Shown here in pieces: positions 30,909 through 39,386 of a DNA stretch of 64,000 nucleotides. The notes below the pieces were generated by a model. That model saw nothing but the letters and a program-made list of their open reading frames with translations, was not told the origin of the DNA and ran no database searches. Source of the DNA: Massilia sp. ST3 (lineage in GTDB: Bacteria > Pseudomonadota > Gammaproteobacteria > Burkholderiales > Burkholderiaceae_D); contig NZ_JAGPWC010000024.1 of NCBI RefSeq assembly GCF_018119405.1, forward strand, positions 1-64,000. Direction: 5' to 3'. The position numbers and the translations under genes are program-made. Position 1 is the first letter of the stretch. Each line of letters opens with the position of its first letter.

Positions 30909-30938
30909 TTGCACTGTTCACGAGGGCTCCGCTATAAT
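30909..30938 (+). promoter_or_regulatory. Promoter of tRNA-Ser copy 2
   Basis: TTGCAC (30909-30914), an 18-nt spacer and TATAAT (30933-30938), 39 nt before the tRNA. The homology with copy 1 begins just before the -10, so this copy has acquired a different and better -35. Confidence 0.7.
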
Positions 30939-30977
30939 GCGGCCTCCTGCAGCTCACAGCATGAATCGACCGAATCA

Positions 30978-31068
<91 letters not shown>

Positions 31069-31075
31069 TAGTAAT

Positions 31076-31104
31076 AAAAAAGGCTCCCCATGGGAGCCTT
31101 TTTT
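31076..31104 (+). terminator. Intrinsic terminator after tRNA-Ser copy 2
   Basis: GGCTCCC and GGGAGCC pair over loop CAT, with A and T tracts on either side. The loop differs from copy 1 (GAC) but equals that of the second terminator of this same unit. Confidence 0.9.
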
Positions 31105-31122
31105 ATTGCGTACGCGGAAGGA

Positions 31123-31221
31123 GTGAGCCACCAATGTGGCTCACGTGTGGGATTCGAAGCCGGGCGCTTGCCAGCGCCCGGGCGGCCTGCGGGATGTAGG
31201 CGAATCCCACCCTCTCCGCCA
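31123..31221 (+). other. Structured tRNA-derived module (copy 2)
   Basis: Same layout as 23732-23830. The first hairpin is GTGAGCCAC/GTGGCTCAC (31123-31144), where a G-C pair of copy 1 has become T-A with both bases changed. The long stem GTGGGATTCG (31147-31156) with CGAATCCCAC (31201-31210) and the inner GGGCGCT/AGCGCCC hairpin are unchanged. It ends in CCTCTCCGCCA. The compensated pair argues that the RNA (or DNA) structure is kept. Confidence 0.6.
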
Positions 31222-31229
31222 GTAGTAAT

Positions 31230-31258
31230 AAAAAAGGCTCCCCATGGGAGCCTTTTTT
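31230..31258 (+). terminator. Second terminator of the tRNA-Ser unit, copy 2
   Basis: GGCTCCC-CAT-GGGAGCC with flanking A6/T6; the unit's homology to copy 1 ends a few bases later, near 31264. Confidence 0.85.
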
Positions 31259-31352
31259 ATTTTCCGCATCAGGTATCGCGAACCCACCCTACGGTAAGGT
31301 ATGGGAATGTAGGCGAATCGAGCTTCTGCGCCAGTCATCGTCGCATCCTGTA

Positions 31353-33527
31353 CTAAGCCTTCGGCGCGGCCGTCAGAAAAGCATGCAGCTGCTCGCGCGG
31401 CAAGGGCCGGCTGAACAGGTAGCCCTGGAAGGAGTTGCAGCCGCAGCGTCCCAGCAGTTCGCGCTGGGCCGGCGTCTCGACGCCTTCGGCGATCACGCCG
31501 ATCTGCATCGCCCGTCCCAGCGCGATGATGGCGTCGACGATGGCCAGGTCGCGCCGGTCGCTCAGGAGATTGCGCACGAAGGACTGGTCGATCTTGAGCT
31601 GGTCGAGGGGCAGGCGCTTCAGGTAGGCGAGCGAGGAGTAGCCGGTGCCGAAATCGTCGAGCGAGAAGCAGACTCCGTGCTTTCTCAGCTGCCTGATCTT
31701 GCCGATCGCGCTCTCGATGTCCTCCAGCAGCATCGATTCGGTCAGCTCGATCTTGAGGCGCTGCGGCGCCGCGCCAGACTCGGCCAGCACCGCCAGCACG
31801 CCGGCCACGAAGCCCGGCTGGCGGAACTGCAGCGCGCTGACGTTGACCGCGACATGGACGGCCTCGGTCGCCGGGTCGGACGCCATCCGCACCAGCTGCG
31901 CGCAGGCTTCCTCGAGCACCCAGCGTCCTAGCGGCAGGATCAGGCCGGTGTCCTCGGCCAGGGGAATGAATTCCGCCGGCGACACCATGCCGCGGTGAGG
32001 ATTCTGCCAGCGCACCAGGGCCTCGACGCCGGTGACCGTCCCCTCGCTGTCGAGCTGGGGCTGGTAGTGGAGCAGGAACTCGCCCCGTTGCAGGCCATGG
32101 CGCAATTCCGCCTCCAGCCCGGCGCGCGCCAGCGCCGCCGCCTGGATCTTCGGATCGAAGAAGCGGACGGTGTTGCGGCCCGCCGCCTTGGCCTGGTACA
32201 TCGCCAGGTCGGCGCGCTTGAGCAGTTCGGTGGTGGTCGAGGCCACGTCGCCGAACAGGGTCACGCCGATGCTCGGCGTGATGTGGCGCTCGTGGCCGTC
32301 GAGGTTGAAGGAGCTGCTCAGGGCATCGAGTATGCGGCGCGCGACCTCGCTGGCGTGCGGCGCGGCCGCCTCGTTGCAGGCGCCGATGTCTTCGAGGATG
32401 ATGACGAATTCGTCGCCACCGAGCCGGGCCACCGTGTCGCGCGCGGCGACGCTGGCCACCAGGCGCTTGGCGACCAGGTCGAGCAGAAGGTCGCCGTTGT
32501 CGTGGCCGATCGTGTCGTTGATCACCTTGAAGTTGTCGAGGTCCAGCAGCAGCACCGCGCCCATGCGCGCGACCCGCGTGTGCAGGGTCACGGCGTGCGC
32601 CAGGCGGTCCATGAGCAGCTGCCGGTTCGGCAGGCGCGTCAGGGTATCGTAGAAGGCCAGCCTGCCGATCTCCTCGTAGGCCAGCTTCATGTCGTGGATG
32701 TCGGTGGTGGTGCCGTACCACCTGACGATGTTGCCTTTGCCGTCGCGGATGGGCATGCCCTTGGCCAGGTGCCAGCGGTAGCTGTGGTCGGCGCGGCGCA
32801 GGCGGTACTCGGCCGAGAATACCTCGCCCGTGCGGACCGAGTCCATCCAGGTGGCGATGGTGCGGTCGACGTCGTCCGGGTGCAGCAGCTCGATCCATTG
32901 CTGGCCGATGCGGCTGATGTCGGGAATGCCGGCGTAGTCGAGGATAGCCTGGTTGGCGAAGTCGATCAAGCCTTCCGGGTTGGCCGACCAGACGATGTAG
33001 GGCATGGAATCGGCCAGCTGGCGGAAGCGCTCGTGCTGAGGCTCGGCGGCGTCGCGCCGGTATCGGTCCAGCTCGAGCTGGGCCATGACCGCCTGCGCCA
33101 GCGTACGTAATCCATCGAGCTGGTCTAGCGTAGGCGCGCGGCGCACCCGGTCCATCACGGCCAGCGCGCCAAGGACGAAGCCGTCTGGCGTGACGAGCGG
33201 CGCGGCGGCATAGAAGCGCCATCCGTCCGCCTCGGCGCCGGCCGGCGACGGCCCGCCCAGATCCGGAAGCACGAGCGCGTCGCGGTCCGCCAGGACCTGC
33301 GCGCACAGCGAATCGGCGCGCGCCACCTCCCGGCTGGCCAGGCCCACCAGCGCCTTGCGCCACTCGCGCTTTGTGTCGAGGAAACAGATCGCCGCCATGG
33401 AGGTGCCGAACAGCGCCGCGGCCAGCCTCGCCAGCCGGTCGAAGCATTCCTCGGGACCGGTATCGAGAATGTCGTAGCTGTGCAGCGCGCCCAGGCGGCC
33501 TGCTTCGTTCGGATCGTCAAGTGACAT
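31353..33527 (-). CDS. GAF-PAS-GGDEF-EAL cyclic-di-GMP protein
   Basis: A 724-residue soluble signalling protein. Order: GAF (about 20-160), PAS/PAC (about 185-300), GGDEF (about 310-470) and EAL (about 480-720). The diguanylate cyclase motif GGDEF is intact at 370-374. The RxxD inhibitory site expected just before it is missing (AARD). The EAL motif is intact at 502-504, with DDFGTGYSS and EGVET also present, so phosphodiesterase activity is likely. I chose the ATG at 33527 (MSLDDPNEAG), which starts the GAF domain properly. The sensory ligand is unknown. The gene stands alone. Confidence 0.93.
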   Translation of the reverse strand: MSLDDPNEAGRLGALHSYDILDTGPEECFDRLARLAAALFGTSMAAICFLDTKREWRKALVGLASREVARADSLCAQVLADRDALVLPDLGGPSPAGAEADGWRFYAAAPLVTPDGFVLGALAVMDRVRRAPTLDQLDGLRTLAQAVMAQLELDRYRRDAAEPQHERFRQLADSMPYIVWSANPEGLIDFANQAILDYAGIPDISRIGQQWIELLHPDDVDRTIATWMDSVRTGEVFSAEYRLRRADHSYRWHLAKGMPIRDGKGNIVRWYGTTTDIHDMKLAYEEIGRLAFYDTLTRLPNRQLLMDRLAHAVTLHTRVARMGAVLLLDLDNFKVINDTIGHDNGDLLLDLVAKRLVASVAARDTVARLGGDEFVIILEDIGACNEAAAPHASEVARRILDALSSSFNLDGHERHITPSIGVTLFGDVASTTTELLKRADLAMYQAKAAGRNTVRFFDPKIQAAALARAGLEAELRHGLQRGEFLLHYQPQLDSEGTVTGVEALVRWQNPHRGMVSPAEFIPLAEDTGLILPLGRWVLEEACAQLVRMASDPATEAVHVAVNVSALQFRQPGFVAGVLAVLAESGAAPQRLKIELTESMLLEDIESAIGKIRQLRKHGVCFSLDDFGTGYSSLAYLKRLPLDQLKIDQSFVRNLLSDRRDLAIVDAIIALGRAMQIGVIAEGVETPAQRELLGRCGCNSFQGYLFSRPLPREQLHAFLTAAPKA

Positions 33528-33627
33528 GGTCGGCCGATGAAGTTGACGGATGCACCCTGGCGGGCGCACTTCATTCTAGCCAATCCATCCACCGGGCCTT
33601 GCATGATTGCCCTCGAGTAATAACTCC

Positions 33628-34935
33628 TCAATGCCACTTGACGGGCATCAGCATCTTCGAGCGGCACCAGCGCGCCACCATGTGGCCGATCATGCGCGGC
33701 AGGCCCACATGCGACATCACGTAGCGCTCGTAGGTCATGCGGTACATGAGGCTGGCGATGGCCCCGCGCACCCGCAGGTTGCGCTTGCCGACCGCGCGCA
33801 GCAGGATCCCGACGGTGCCCGAACGTCCCAGGGTCACCAGGGTGCCGTAGTCGCGGTAGGCGAAGCGCGGCGGCGTGGCGCCAGGGCGCCGGGTCAGCAG
33901 CCCGGCCAGGAAGGCCGACTGCTGGCGCGCCGCCTGGGCCGTCGGCGGAATCATCTGGCTGCGGTCCGGCTGCACCAGCGAACTGCAGTCGCCCATCGCG
34001 TACACGCGCGGGTCGTCCACGGTCTGCAGCTGTTCGTTCACCAGGATCTGCCCGTTGCGGTTGGCGCCCAGGGCCGGCGCGATGGCAAGCTGGGGCCCGC
34101 GCACGCCGGCCGCCCACACGGTGAGCGCCGCCGGGAACACCCGGCCGTCCTCGGTGCGCACTTCGCGCGGGCCCACTTCCGAGACCGCGGCGCCGGTGCA
34201 GATCTCGATCCCCAGTCCCCTGAGCTTGCGCACCGCCAGCGCCGAGACCGCGGGGTCCAGGCCAGGGAGCAGGCGCTGGCCGCGCTCGAGCAGGCGGATG
34301 CGCACCTGGCGCGAGGCGCCCAGCCCGCTCAGCCGGTATTTCACCAGGGTGTCGACCGTGTGGCGCAGGTCGGCCGCCAGTTCGATGCCGGTCGGGCCGG
34401 CGCCGACGATCACGATGTCGACCAGCGGCGCACTGGTATCGCGCAAGCCGGCTTCATGGAAGGCGTCGCGCCGCGCCCCGGTGGCGGCGCAGGCATTCAG
34501 GAAGCGCTGGCGGAAGGCCTCGGCCTGGCCCACGCTGTCCAGGGAAAGGCAGTGCTGCCGGGCGCCCGGCACGCCGAAGAAGTCGGTGACCGAGCCGAAG
34601 GACAGCACCAGCCGGTCGTAGTGCACCGTGGCGGTCGCTGCGTCCTCGCGCGGGCGGCGCAGCCGCACCTCCAGGCTGCGGGTGGCGCGGTCGATGCCGA
34701 CGATCTCGCCGCATACGAACTCGAAGCCGCTTTCCAGCGCCTGGCGGGCGTAGTCGATGTGGTAGTGCGCGGGGTCGATCAGGCCGGCCGCCACCGAGTG
34801 CAGCAGCGGCTTCCAGAAATGGGTAGGGGCGCTGTCGACCAGGATGACGCGGCGCACCGCGCCGCGTGTCCGGCCAAGACGCGTGGCCAGGTCGAGCCCC
34901 GCCACCCCGCCGCCTGCAATCACGACTGTTTCCAT
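33628..34935 (-). CDS. Type II NADH dehydrogenase-like FAD oxidoreductase
   Basis: A 435-residue flavoprotein of the NDH-2 family, which passes electrons from NADH to quinone at the inner face of the membrane without pumping protons. It has two nucleotide-binding folds: GGGVAGLDLAT at the N-terminus (about 7-17) for FAD and VIVGAGPTGIELA (about 175-187) for NADH. The KPLLHSVAAG motif (about 42-51) is typical. AAGGAGG lies just ahead of its ATG. It follows a small degenerate HAD gene by 36 nt on the same strand, so the two probably form an operon facing a LysR gene. It could bypass complex I under reductive stress. Confidence 0.9.
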   Translation of the reverse strand: METVVIAGGGVAGLDLATRLGRTRGAVRRVILVDSAPTHFWKPLLHSVAAGLIDPAHYHIDYARQALESGFEFVCGEIVGIDRATRSLEVRLRRPREDAATATVHYDRLVLSFGSVTDFFGVPGARQHCLSLDSVGQAEAFRQRFLNACAATGARRDAFHEAGLRDTSAPLVDIVIVGAGPTGIELAADLRHTVDTLVKYRLSGLGASRQVRIRLLERGQRLLPGLDPAVSALAVRKLRGLGIEICTGAAVSEVGPREVRTEDGRVFPAALTVWAAGVRGPQLAIAPALGANRNGQILVNEQLQTVDDPRVYAMGDCSSLVQPDRSQMIPPTAQAARQQSAFLAGLLTRRPGATPPRFAYRDYGTLVTLGRSGTVGILLRAVGKRNLRVRGAIASLMYRMTYERYVMSHVGLPRMIGHMVARWCRSKMLMPVKWH

Positions 34936-34971
34936 ACTGTCCTCCTTGAAATGAAAGAATGCTTGCCGATG

Positions 34972-35328
34972 CTAGGCGCGGATGCGCAGGCGCTCGCGGC
35001 GCGCGGCCTGCAGGGCCGGCTGCGAGGCGGCGACCACCAGCGCTTCGTCCGGCGCCAGCTCGAGCGCGCGCAGCACTACCGAATAGGGCGCCTTGTGGCC
35101 GCGCGCGGCGTAGTTCGCGCCCGTCAGCACGACGGAAAAGATATGGTGGGCGGTGTCGCCGAAACGCTCGCGCAGGCGCAGGCCGGCCTCGTGGTGCGGC
35201 AGCTCGGTAACCAGGGCGCAGTGCCGTCCCTGGTGGATCGCTTCGTCGAGGAGCTTGCCGGCTTCCAGTGGCGCCGCGTTTTCCGTGGCGAAGGCCGACA
35301 GGTCGAAGATGATCGCTTGTGCTGGCAT
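34972..35328 (-). CDS. Small degenerate HAD-like protein
   Basis: A 118-residue protein that looks like a shrunken haloacid-dehalogenase fold. The N-terminal strand reads AIIFDLSAF, so the nucleophile Asp9 is kept but the general acid Asp two positions on is Ser11. The C-terminal part (about residues 80-110: KAPYSVVLRALELAPDEALVVA) mirrors the HAD KP..D region without the acidic motif IV. It is about half the usual length, lacking most of the cap. Catalysis as a phosphatase is therefore doubtful. The ATG at 35328 has AAAGGGGAA upstream. It is the first gene of the unit with the NDH-2-like gene and divergent from a LysR. Confidence 0.65.
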   Translation of the reverse strand: MPAQAIIFDLSAFATENAAPLEAGKLLDEAIHQGRHCALVTELPHHEAGLRLRERFGDTAHHIFSVVLTGANYAARGHKAPYSVVLRALELAPDEALVVAASQPALQAARRERLRIRA

Positions 35329-35347
35329 GTGTTTCCCCTTTCCGGAC

Positions 35348-35373
35348 AGTGAAGTGGTATTGACGGTTTCACT
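35348..35373. promoter_or_regulatory. Inverted repeat, probable LysR operator
   Basis: AGTGAA (35348-35353) and TTCACT (35368-35373) form an exact inverted repeat over 14 nt, in the 108-bp gap between the HAD/NDH-2 unit and the divergent LysR gene. TATAGT on the minus strand (35371-35376) overlaps its edge. The placement fits control of the minus-strand operon by that LysR. Confidence 0.55.
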
Positions 35374-35436
35374 ATACGGCCGCACAAGTTAAAATAAAAA
35401 TCAGAAATTCCAGAAAACCGATAAGGAAACGCTTAT

Positions 35437-36408
35437 ATGTATCCGGCCAGTTTCAAGCAGCTCCAGGCCCTGGTCCAGGTGGCGCGCCACCAGAGCGTGT
35501 CGCGCGCCGCCGAAGCCATGCACGTGACCCAGCCGGCCGTGTCGCTGCACCTGAAACTGCTGGAGGAAGCCGCCGGCACGCCGCTCACGCGCAAGCAGGG
35601 ACGCAACATCCAGATGACCTCGGCGGGGGAGCTGCTGGTCGGGTATGCGGAGCGCATCCTGAAGCTGTGGGAAGAAGCGGGCGACGAGATCGCGGCCTTC
35701 AAGGGCGTCACCAGCGGTACGCTGCGTATCGGGGCGGTGATGACGGCGGAGCACCTGCTGCCGGCGATGCTGGTGCGCTTCACCACCGGCCGCCCGCACG
35801 TGCGCATCCGGCTGCAGGTGGGTTCGCGCCCGGAAGTGATCGGGATGCTGAGCCGCGACGAGATCGACCTGGCCATCATGGGGACGCCGCCGCGCGAATT
35901 CCCCACCAGCGCCAGCCGCTTCGCGCGCCACCCGATGGCCTTCTATGCGGCTCCTGGCCACCCCTTGCTGAAGGCGCGCGCCATCGCGCTGCCGGAACTG
36001 GCCGAGCACAACCTGCTGGTGCGCGAGCGCGGCTCGGGCACGCGCGCGGCGGTGGAGAAGCTGTACCAGGACGCCGGCGCGCCGCTGTCGATCGGGTCTG
36101 AGCTGTCGAGCAACGAGGCGATCAAGCAGATGACGGCGGCCGGGCTGGGCGTGGGCTTCCTGTCGGTGCACGCCTGCACGCTGGAGGTGCGCAACAAGCT
36201 GTTGCTGGCGCTCGACGTGGCGGGCACGCCGGTATCGGCCGACTGGCACGTGATGCACAAGGCGGGGCACGCGATTCCGACGGTGGCCGCCGCCTTCCAC
36301 GAGTTCATCGTCGAGCACGGGCAGCAGGTCATCCACGACGAACTGGAAAGGGAGCGGCGGCCAGGCGGCGCCAGGCGCCGCGCGACAGGCCTCAGTGCAA
36401 AGGCCTGA
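35437..36408 (+). CDS. LysR-family regulator
   Basis: A 323-residue LysR protein with the N-terminal helix-turn-helix QSVSRAAEAMHVTQPAVSLHLKLLEEAAG (about 20-48) and an effector domain resembling CbbR/CysB-type members. It is divergent from the HAD/NDH-2 unit, with a clear inverted repeat between, so it probably controls that unit. Its last 17 bases overlap the end of the DUF1080 gene on the opposite strand. AAGGAAA precedes the ATG at 35437. The effector is not identifiable. Confidence 0.9.
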   Translation: MYPASFKQLQALVQVARHQSVSRAAEAMHVTQPAVSLHLKLLEEAAGTPLTRKQGRNIQMTSAGELLVGYAERILKLWEEAGDEIAAFKGVTSGTLRIGAVMTAEHLLPAMLVRFTTGRPHVRIRLQVGSRPEVIGMLSRDEIDLAIMGTPPREFPTSASRFARHPMAFYAAPGHPLLKARAIALPELAEHNLLVRERGSGTRAAVEKLYQDAGAPLSIGSELSSNEAIKQMTAAGLGVGFLSVHACTLEVRNKLLLALDVAGTPVSADWHVMHKAGHAIPTVAAAFHEFIVEHGQQVIHDELERERRPGGARRRATGLSAKA

Positions 36409-37174
36409 CCCAGATATTCCGGAAGCTCACCGGGTCGCCATGGTCCTGCAGCCTGATCGGGGCCGGGCCATGCTTGCGGTAGCCCGGCGCGCCGATGTAC
36501 ATGGTCTCGCCCCGCAAGGCCACGTGGTGCTGGACCAGCACGCCGTTGTGCAGGGCCGTGACGTAGGCGGGCGACGCCAGCGCGCCGTCGGCCTTGAAGC
36601 GCGGCGCGGTCCAGATGATGTCGTAGGCCTGCCACTCGCCGCGCCCGGCGCAGGCGTTCACCAGAGGGATGTGCTGCTTGTAGAGGCTGGCCGCCTGGCC
36701 GTTGGCGTAGGTCCTGGTGGCCTCGGCGCAGTCCAGCACCTGGATCTCGTAGCCCGTGCCCTTGCCGGTCGAGGCCAGGAACACGCCGCTGTTGCCGCGT
36801 TCCTGGCCGCTGCCTTTCAGGGTGCTTGGCGCGCGCCATTCGAGGTGCAGCTGGTAGTCGAGGAAGGGGCGCCGGGTCTGGATATCGCCGCTGCCGGCGC
36901 GCACGCTGAAGGCGCCGTCCGCCACCGTCCACGCGGCGGCTTTGTCCGGCGCGTCGGCCGCTACCCACTCGGCCAGGTCCTTGCCGTCGAAGAGCACGAT
37001 GGCGTCCGAGGGCGCCCGATTGGGCGCGGCCGGCGTCACGCGCCTGGGCTCGGGCTTCCACACTTCGGTATCTTCGGGCTTCGCCTGCGGGGCGGCTTGC
37101 GCAGTCCAGGCCAGCACCATCCAGGCCAGCACCATCGGGCCGCGCATGACTGCTGCGCGTTTTCTTGCGTTCAT
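36392..37174 (-). CDS. Secreted DUF1080 (3-keto-disaccharide hydrolase-like) protein
   Basis: A 260-residue exported protein: signal peptide to about residue 28 (ends TAQAA), then a DUF1080 domain of concanavalin-like fold (about 60-260). Typical stretches are VLFDGKDLAEWVA, the GNSGVFLAS motif near 125, and the C-terminal GDPVSFRNIWVRPL. Proteins of this family bind or split glycosides, including 3-keto-disaccharides. The ATG at 37174 follows AAAGGAGA. The 3' end overlaps a LysR gene on the other strand by 17 bp. No sugar-oxidising partner enzyme is adjacent, so the substrate is open. Confidence 0.87.
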   Translation of the reverse strand: MNARKRAAVMRGPMVLAWMVLAWTAQAAPQAKPEDTEVWKPEPRRVTPAAPNRAPSDAIVLFDGKDLAEWVAADAPDKAAAWTVADGAFSVRAGSGDIQTRRPFLDYQLHLEWRAPSTLKGSGQERGNSGVFLASTGKGTGYEIQVLDCAEATRTYANGQAASLYKQHIPLVNACAGRGEWQAYDIIWTAPRFKADGALASPAYVTALHNGVLVQHHVALRGETMYIGAPGYRKHGPAPIRLQDHGDPVSFRNIWVRPLH

Positions 37175-37226
37175 CGTGTCTCCTTTGTGTGGGGCAAACG
37201 GCATTCTAGAGGAAGATGCGCCCGGC

Positions 37227-38012
37227 TTACTTGCGGCGCTGCTCGTCCGCGAAGAAGGCGGAGGGCGTGCTGCCGAAGCTCTTGCGGAACATCGCCGTGA
37301 AGGCCGACTGGCTCGCATAGCCGAGCTGCTCGGCCACCTGCCACAGGGGAACGCCGCGCGCGATCAGCGACGCGCCGTGGGCCAGGCGCACCTGCTGGCG
37401 CCACTGGCCGAAGCTCATGCCCAGCTCCTTGTCGAACAGGCGCGCCAGGGTGCGTTCGGAGGCGCCGCTGGCCTGGGCCCACTGGGCCAGGGTCTGGGTG
37501 TCGTCGGGCGCGGCGATCAGGGCCGCGCACAAGGCCTTCAGGCGCTTGTCGCGCGGCAGGGGCACGCGGATCGGGCGCGAGGGCGCGCGCGCCAGTTCGT
37601 CCAGGATCAGCTCTCCCAGCAGGGCGGCGCGGTGAGGGGGCGGCGGATCGCCTCCCGCGATCAGGGCCGCGATCAGCTCGCGCAGCAAACTGCTCACTTC
37701 GACCACGCGGCAGGATTCGCCGGGGAAGGGATCGCGCGAGGCATGCACGCGCAAGGGGCTCAGGCGCGCCGCTTCCAGCATCGTCACCTCGTGCTCGACC
37801 TGGGGCGCGATCCAGATTGCACGCTGGGGCGGCACGATCCAGCTGCTGCCTTCCGCACTCACCCGCATCATGCCGTTGGCGGCATAGGTCAGCTGTCCCC
37901 AGTCGTGGCTGTGGGCGCCGACGTTGGCGTCGGCAGGCAGGTCGCGCGCCGACAGGCCGACCGGGCATTCCGGCGTCGGCCCGGGGCCGGGTGTGGGCGG
38001 ATAGCTTTTCAT
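37227..38012 (-). CDS. AraC-family regulator with N-terminal cupin sensor
   Basis: The 261-residue protein has an N-terminal cupin sensor (about 25-110, with HSHDWGQLTYAANG) and two C-terminal AraC helix-turn-helix units (about 165-255, with the YASQSAFTAMFRKSFG signature). It is divergent from an MFS gene over 86 bp, an arrangement like the nimR/nimT pair of Escherichia coli, and probably controls it. The ligand is unknown. Confidence 0.9.
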   Translation of the reverse strand: MKSYPPTPGPGPTPECPVGLSARDLPADANVGAHSHDWGQLTYAANGMMRVSAEGSSWIVPPQRAIWIAPQVEHEVTMLEAARLSPLRVHASRDPFPGESCRVVEVSSLLRELIAALIAGGDPPPPHRAALLGELILDELARAPSRPIRVPLPRDKRLKALCAALIAAPDDTQTLAQWAQASGASERTLARLFDKELGMSFGQWRQQVRLAHGASLIARGVPLWQVAEQLGYASQSAFTAMFRKSFGSTPSAFFADEQRRK

Positions 38013-38098
38013 GACAGTAATTCGACAAATCTTGACGCTCTATCTTAAATCGGACGGACCGCTTTTGCTTACACTGGCCTTTTCAGCAAAGGATAGTC

Positions 38099-39316
38099 AT
38101 GAGCTCAGACGACAACACCGTCCGCCAGGACGCCCGCGTGATCGGCCTCGTGGGCCTGGCGCACGGCATCTCCCACTTTTACCACCTGATCGTGGCGGCC
38201 CTGATCCCCTGGCTCAAGCCCGCTTTCAACCTGAGCTACACGGAACTCGGCCTCCTGATGACGGTGTTCTTCGTCGTCTCGGGCGTGGGGCAGGCGATGG
38301 CCGGATTCGTGGTCGACCGGGTCGGCGCCCGTGCAGTGCTGTTTTCCGGCGTGGCCATGCTGGGCGTCTCCGCCCTGGTGCTGTCCGGCGCCGGGAGCTA
38401 TCCGGGCCTGGTGCTGGGAGCCTTGCTGGCGGGTCTCGGCAATGCCGTGTTCCACCCGGCCGACTACACCTTGCTGAACCAGCGCGTTTCGCGCGCCCGG
38501 CTGGCGCACGGCTTTTCCGTGCACGGCATTAGCGGCAACATCGGCTGGGCGGCGTCGCCCATCTTCCTGACTTCGATCGCCGCCACCCAAGGATGGCGCG
38601 CCGCGCTGCTGTGGGCGGCCGTGCTGCCGGCCTGTGTACTCGCGGCGCTGGTGCTGAACCGGCACGCGCTGCGTCCCGACCCGATTGCGCCCAAGGGCAA
38701 GACGCAGGCCGGCCAGGACGGCACGCTGGACTTCCTCAGGCTGCGTTCGGTGTGGATGTGCTTCGGATTCTTCCTGCTGACGGCGGTGGCGCTGGGCGGC
38801 ATCCAGAGCTTCGCCTCGATCAGCCTCGAGAGCCTGTACAGTATTTCGCGCGAGCTGGCCACCAGTTCCTATACGGCCTACATGCTGGCCTCGGCGGTGG
38901 GCATGCTGGCCGGCGGCTTCCTCGGCGCGGGCGCCAGGCACCATGACCGCACCGTGGCGCTGGCCTTCGCCGCCGCGGCCGCGCTGGCCCTGGTGCTGGC
39001 GGCGGGCGCCGGGCCGTCCTGGATGGCGCTGCCGCTGATGGGCCTGATCGGCCTGTGCTCGGGCGTGGCCGGTCCCTCGCGCGACCTGATGATCCGCGCC
39101 GCCGCCCCCAAGGGCGCCACCGGCCGCGTCTACGGCGTGGTGTATTCCGGCCTGGACAGCGGCCTGGCGATCGGCCCGCTGCTGTTCGGCCTGGTGATGG
39201 ATGCCGGGCGTCCGGGCTGGGTGTTCGCGGGAGTGGCCCTGTTCCAGGCGCTGGCGATCGCCACCGCGGTCGGCGTCGGCGGCAGCACCCGGGCGCGCCA
39301 GCTGGCGCCGGCCTGA
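38099..39316 (+). CDS. MFS transporter
   Basis: A 405-residue inner-membrane permease with twelve helices in two halves and a loop at about 195-215. The conserved stretch GNAVFHPADYTLLNQRV in helix 4/5 resembles the fosmidomycin-resistance (Fsr)/CynX-like branch. AAAGGAT stands 5 nt before the ATG. The divergent AraC gene with a cupin sensor suggests substrate-induced expression, as in export of a toxic compound or uptake of a small acid. The direction cannot be told from sequence. Confidence 0.87.
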   Translation: MSSDDNTVRQDARVIGLVGLAHGISHFYHLIVAALIPWLKPAFNLSYTELGLLMTVFFVVSGVGQAMAGFVVDRVGARAVLFSGVAMLGVSALVLSGAGSYPGLVLGALLAGLGNAVFHPADYTLLNQRVSRARLAHGFSVHGISGNIGWAASPIFLTSIAATQGWRAALLWAAVLPACVLAALVLNRHALRPDPIAPKGKTQAGQDGTLDFLRLRSVWMCFGFFLLTAVALGGIQSFASISLESLYSISRELATSSYTAYMLASAVGMLAGGFLGAGARHHDRTVALAFAAAAALALVLAAGAGPSWMALPLMGLIGLCSGVAGPSRDLMIRAAAPKGATGRVYGVVYSGLDSGLAIGPLLFGLVMDAGRPGWVFAGVALFQALAIATAVGVGGSTRARQLAPA

Positions 39317-39386
39317 GGGAATAGCAAGTTCGCGGCGCATGCGCTATCCTGTCGCCCCACGTTGATTTTCAGACCAGGACGACAAG

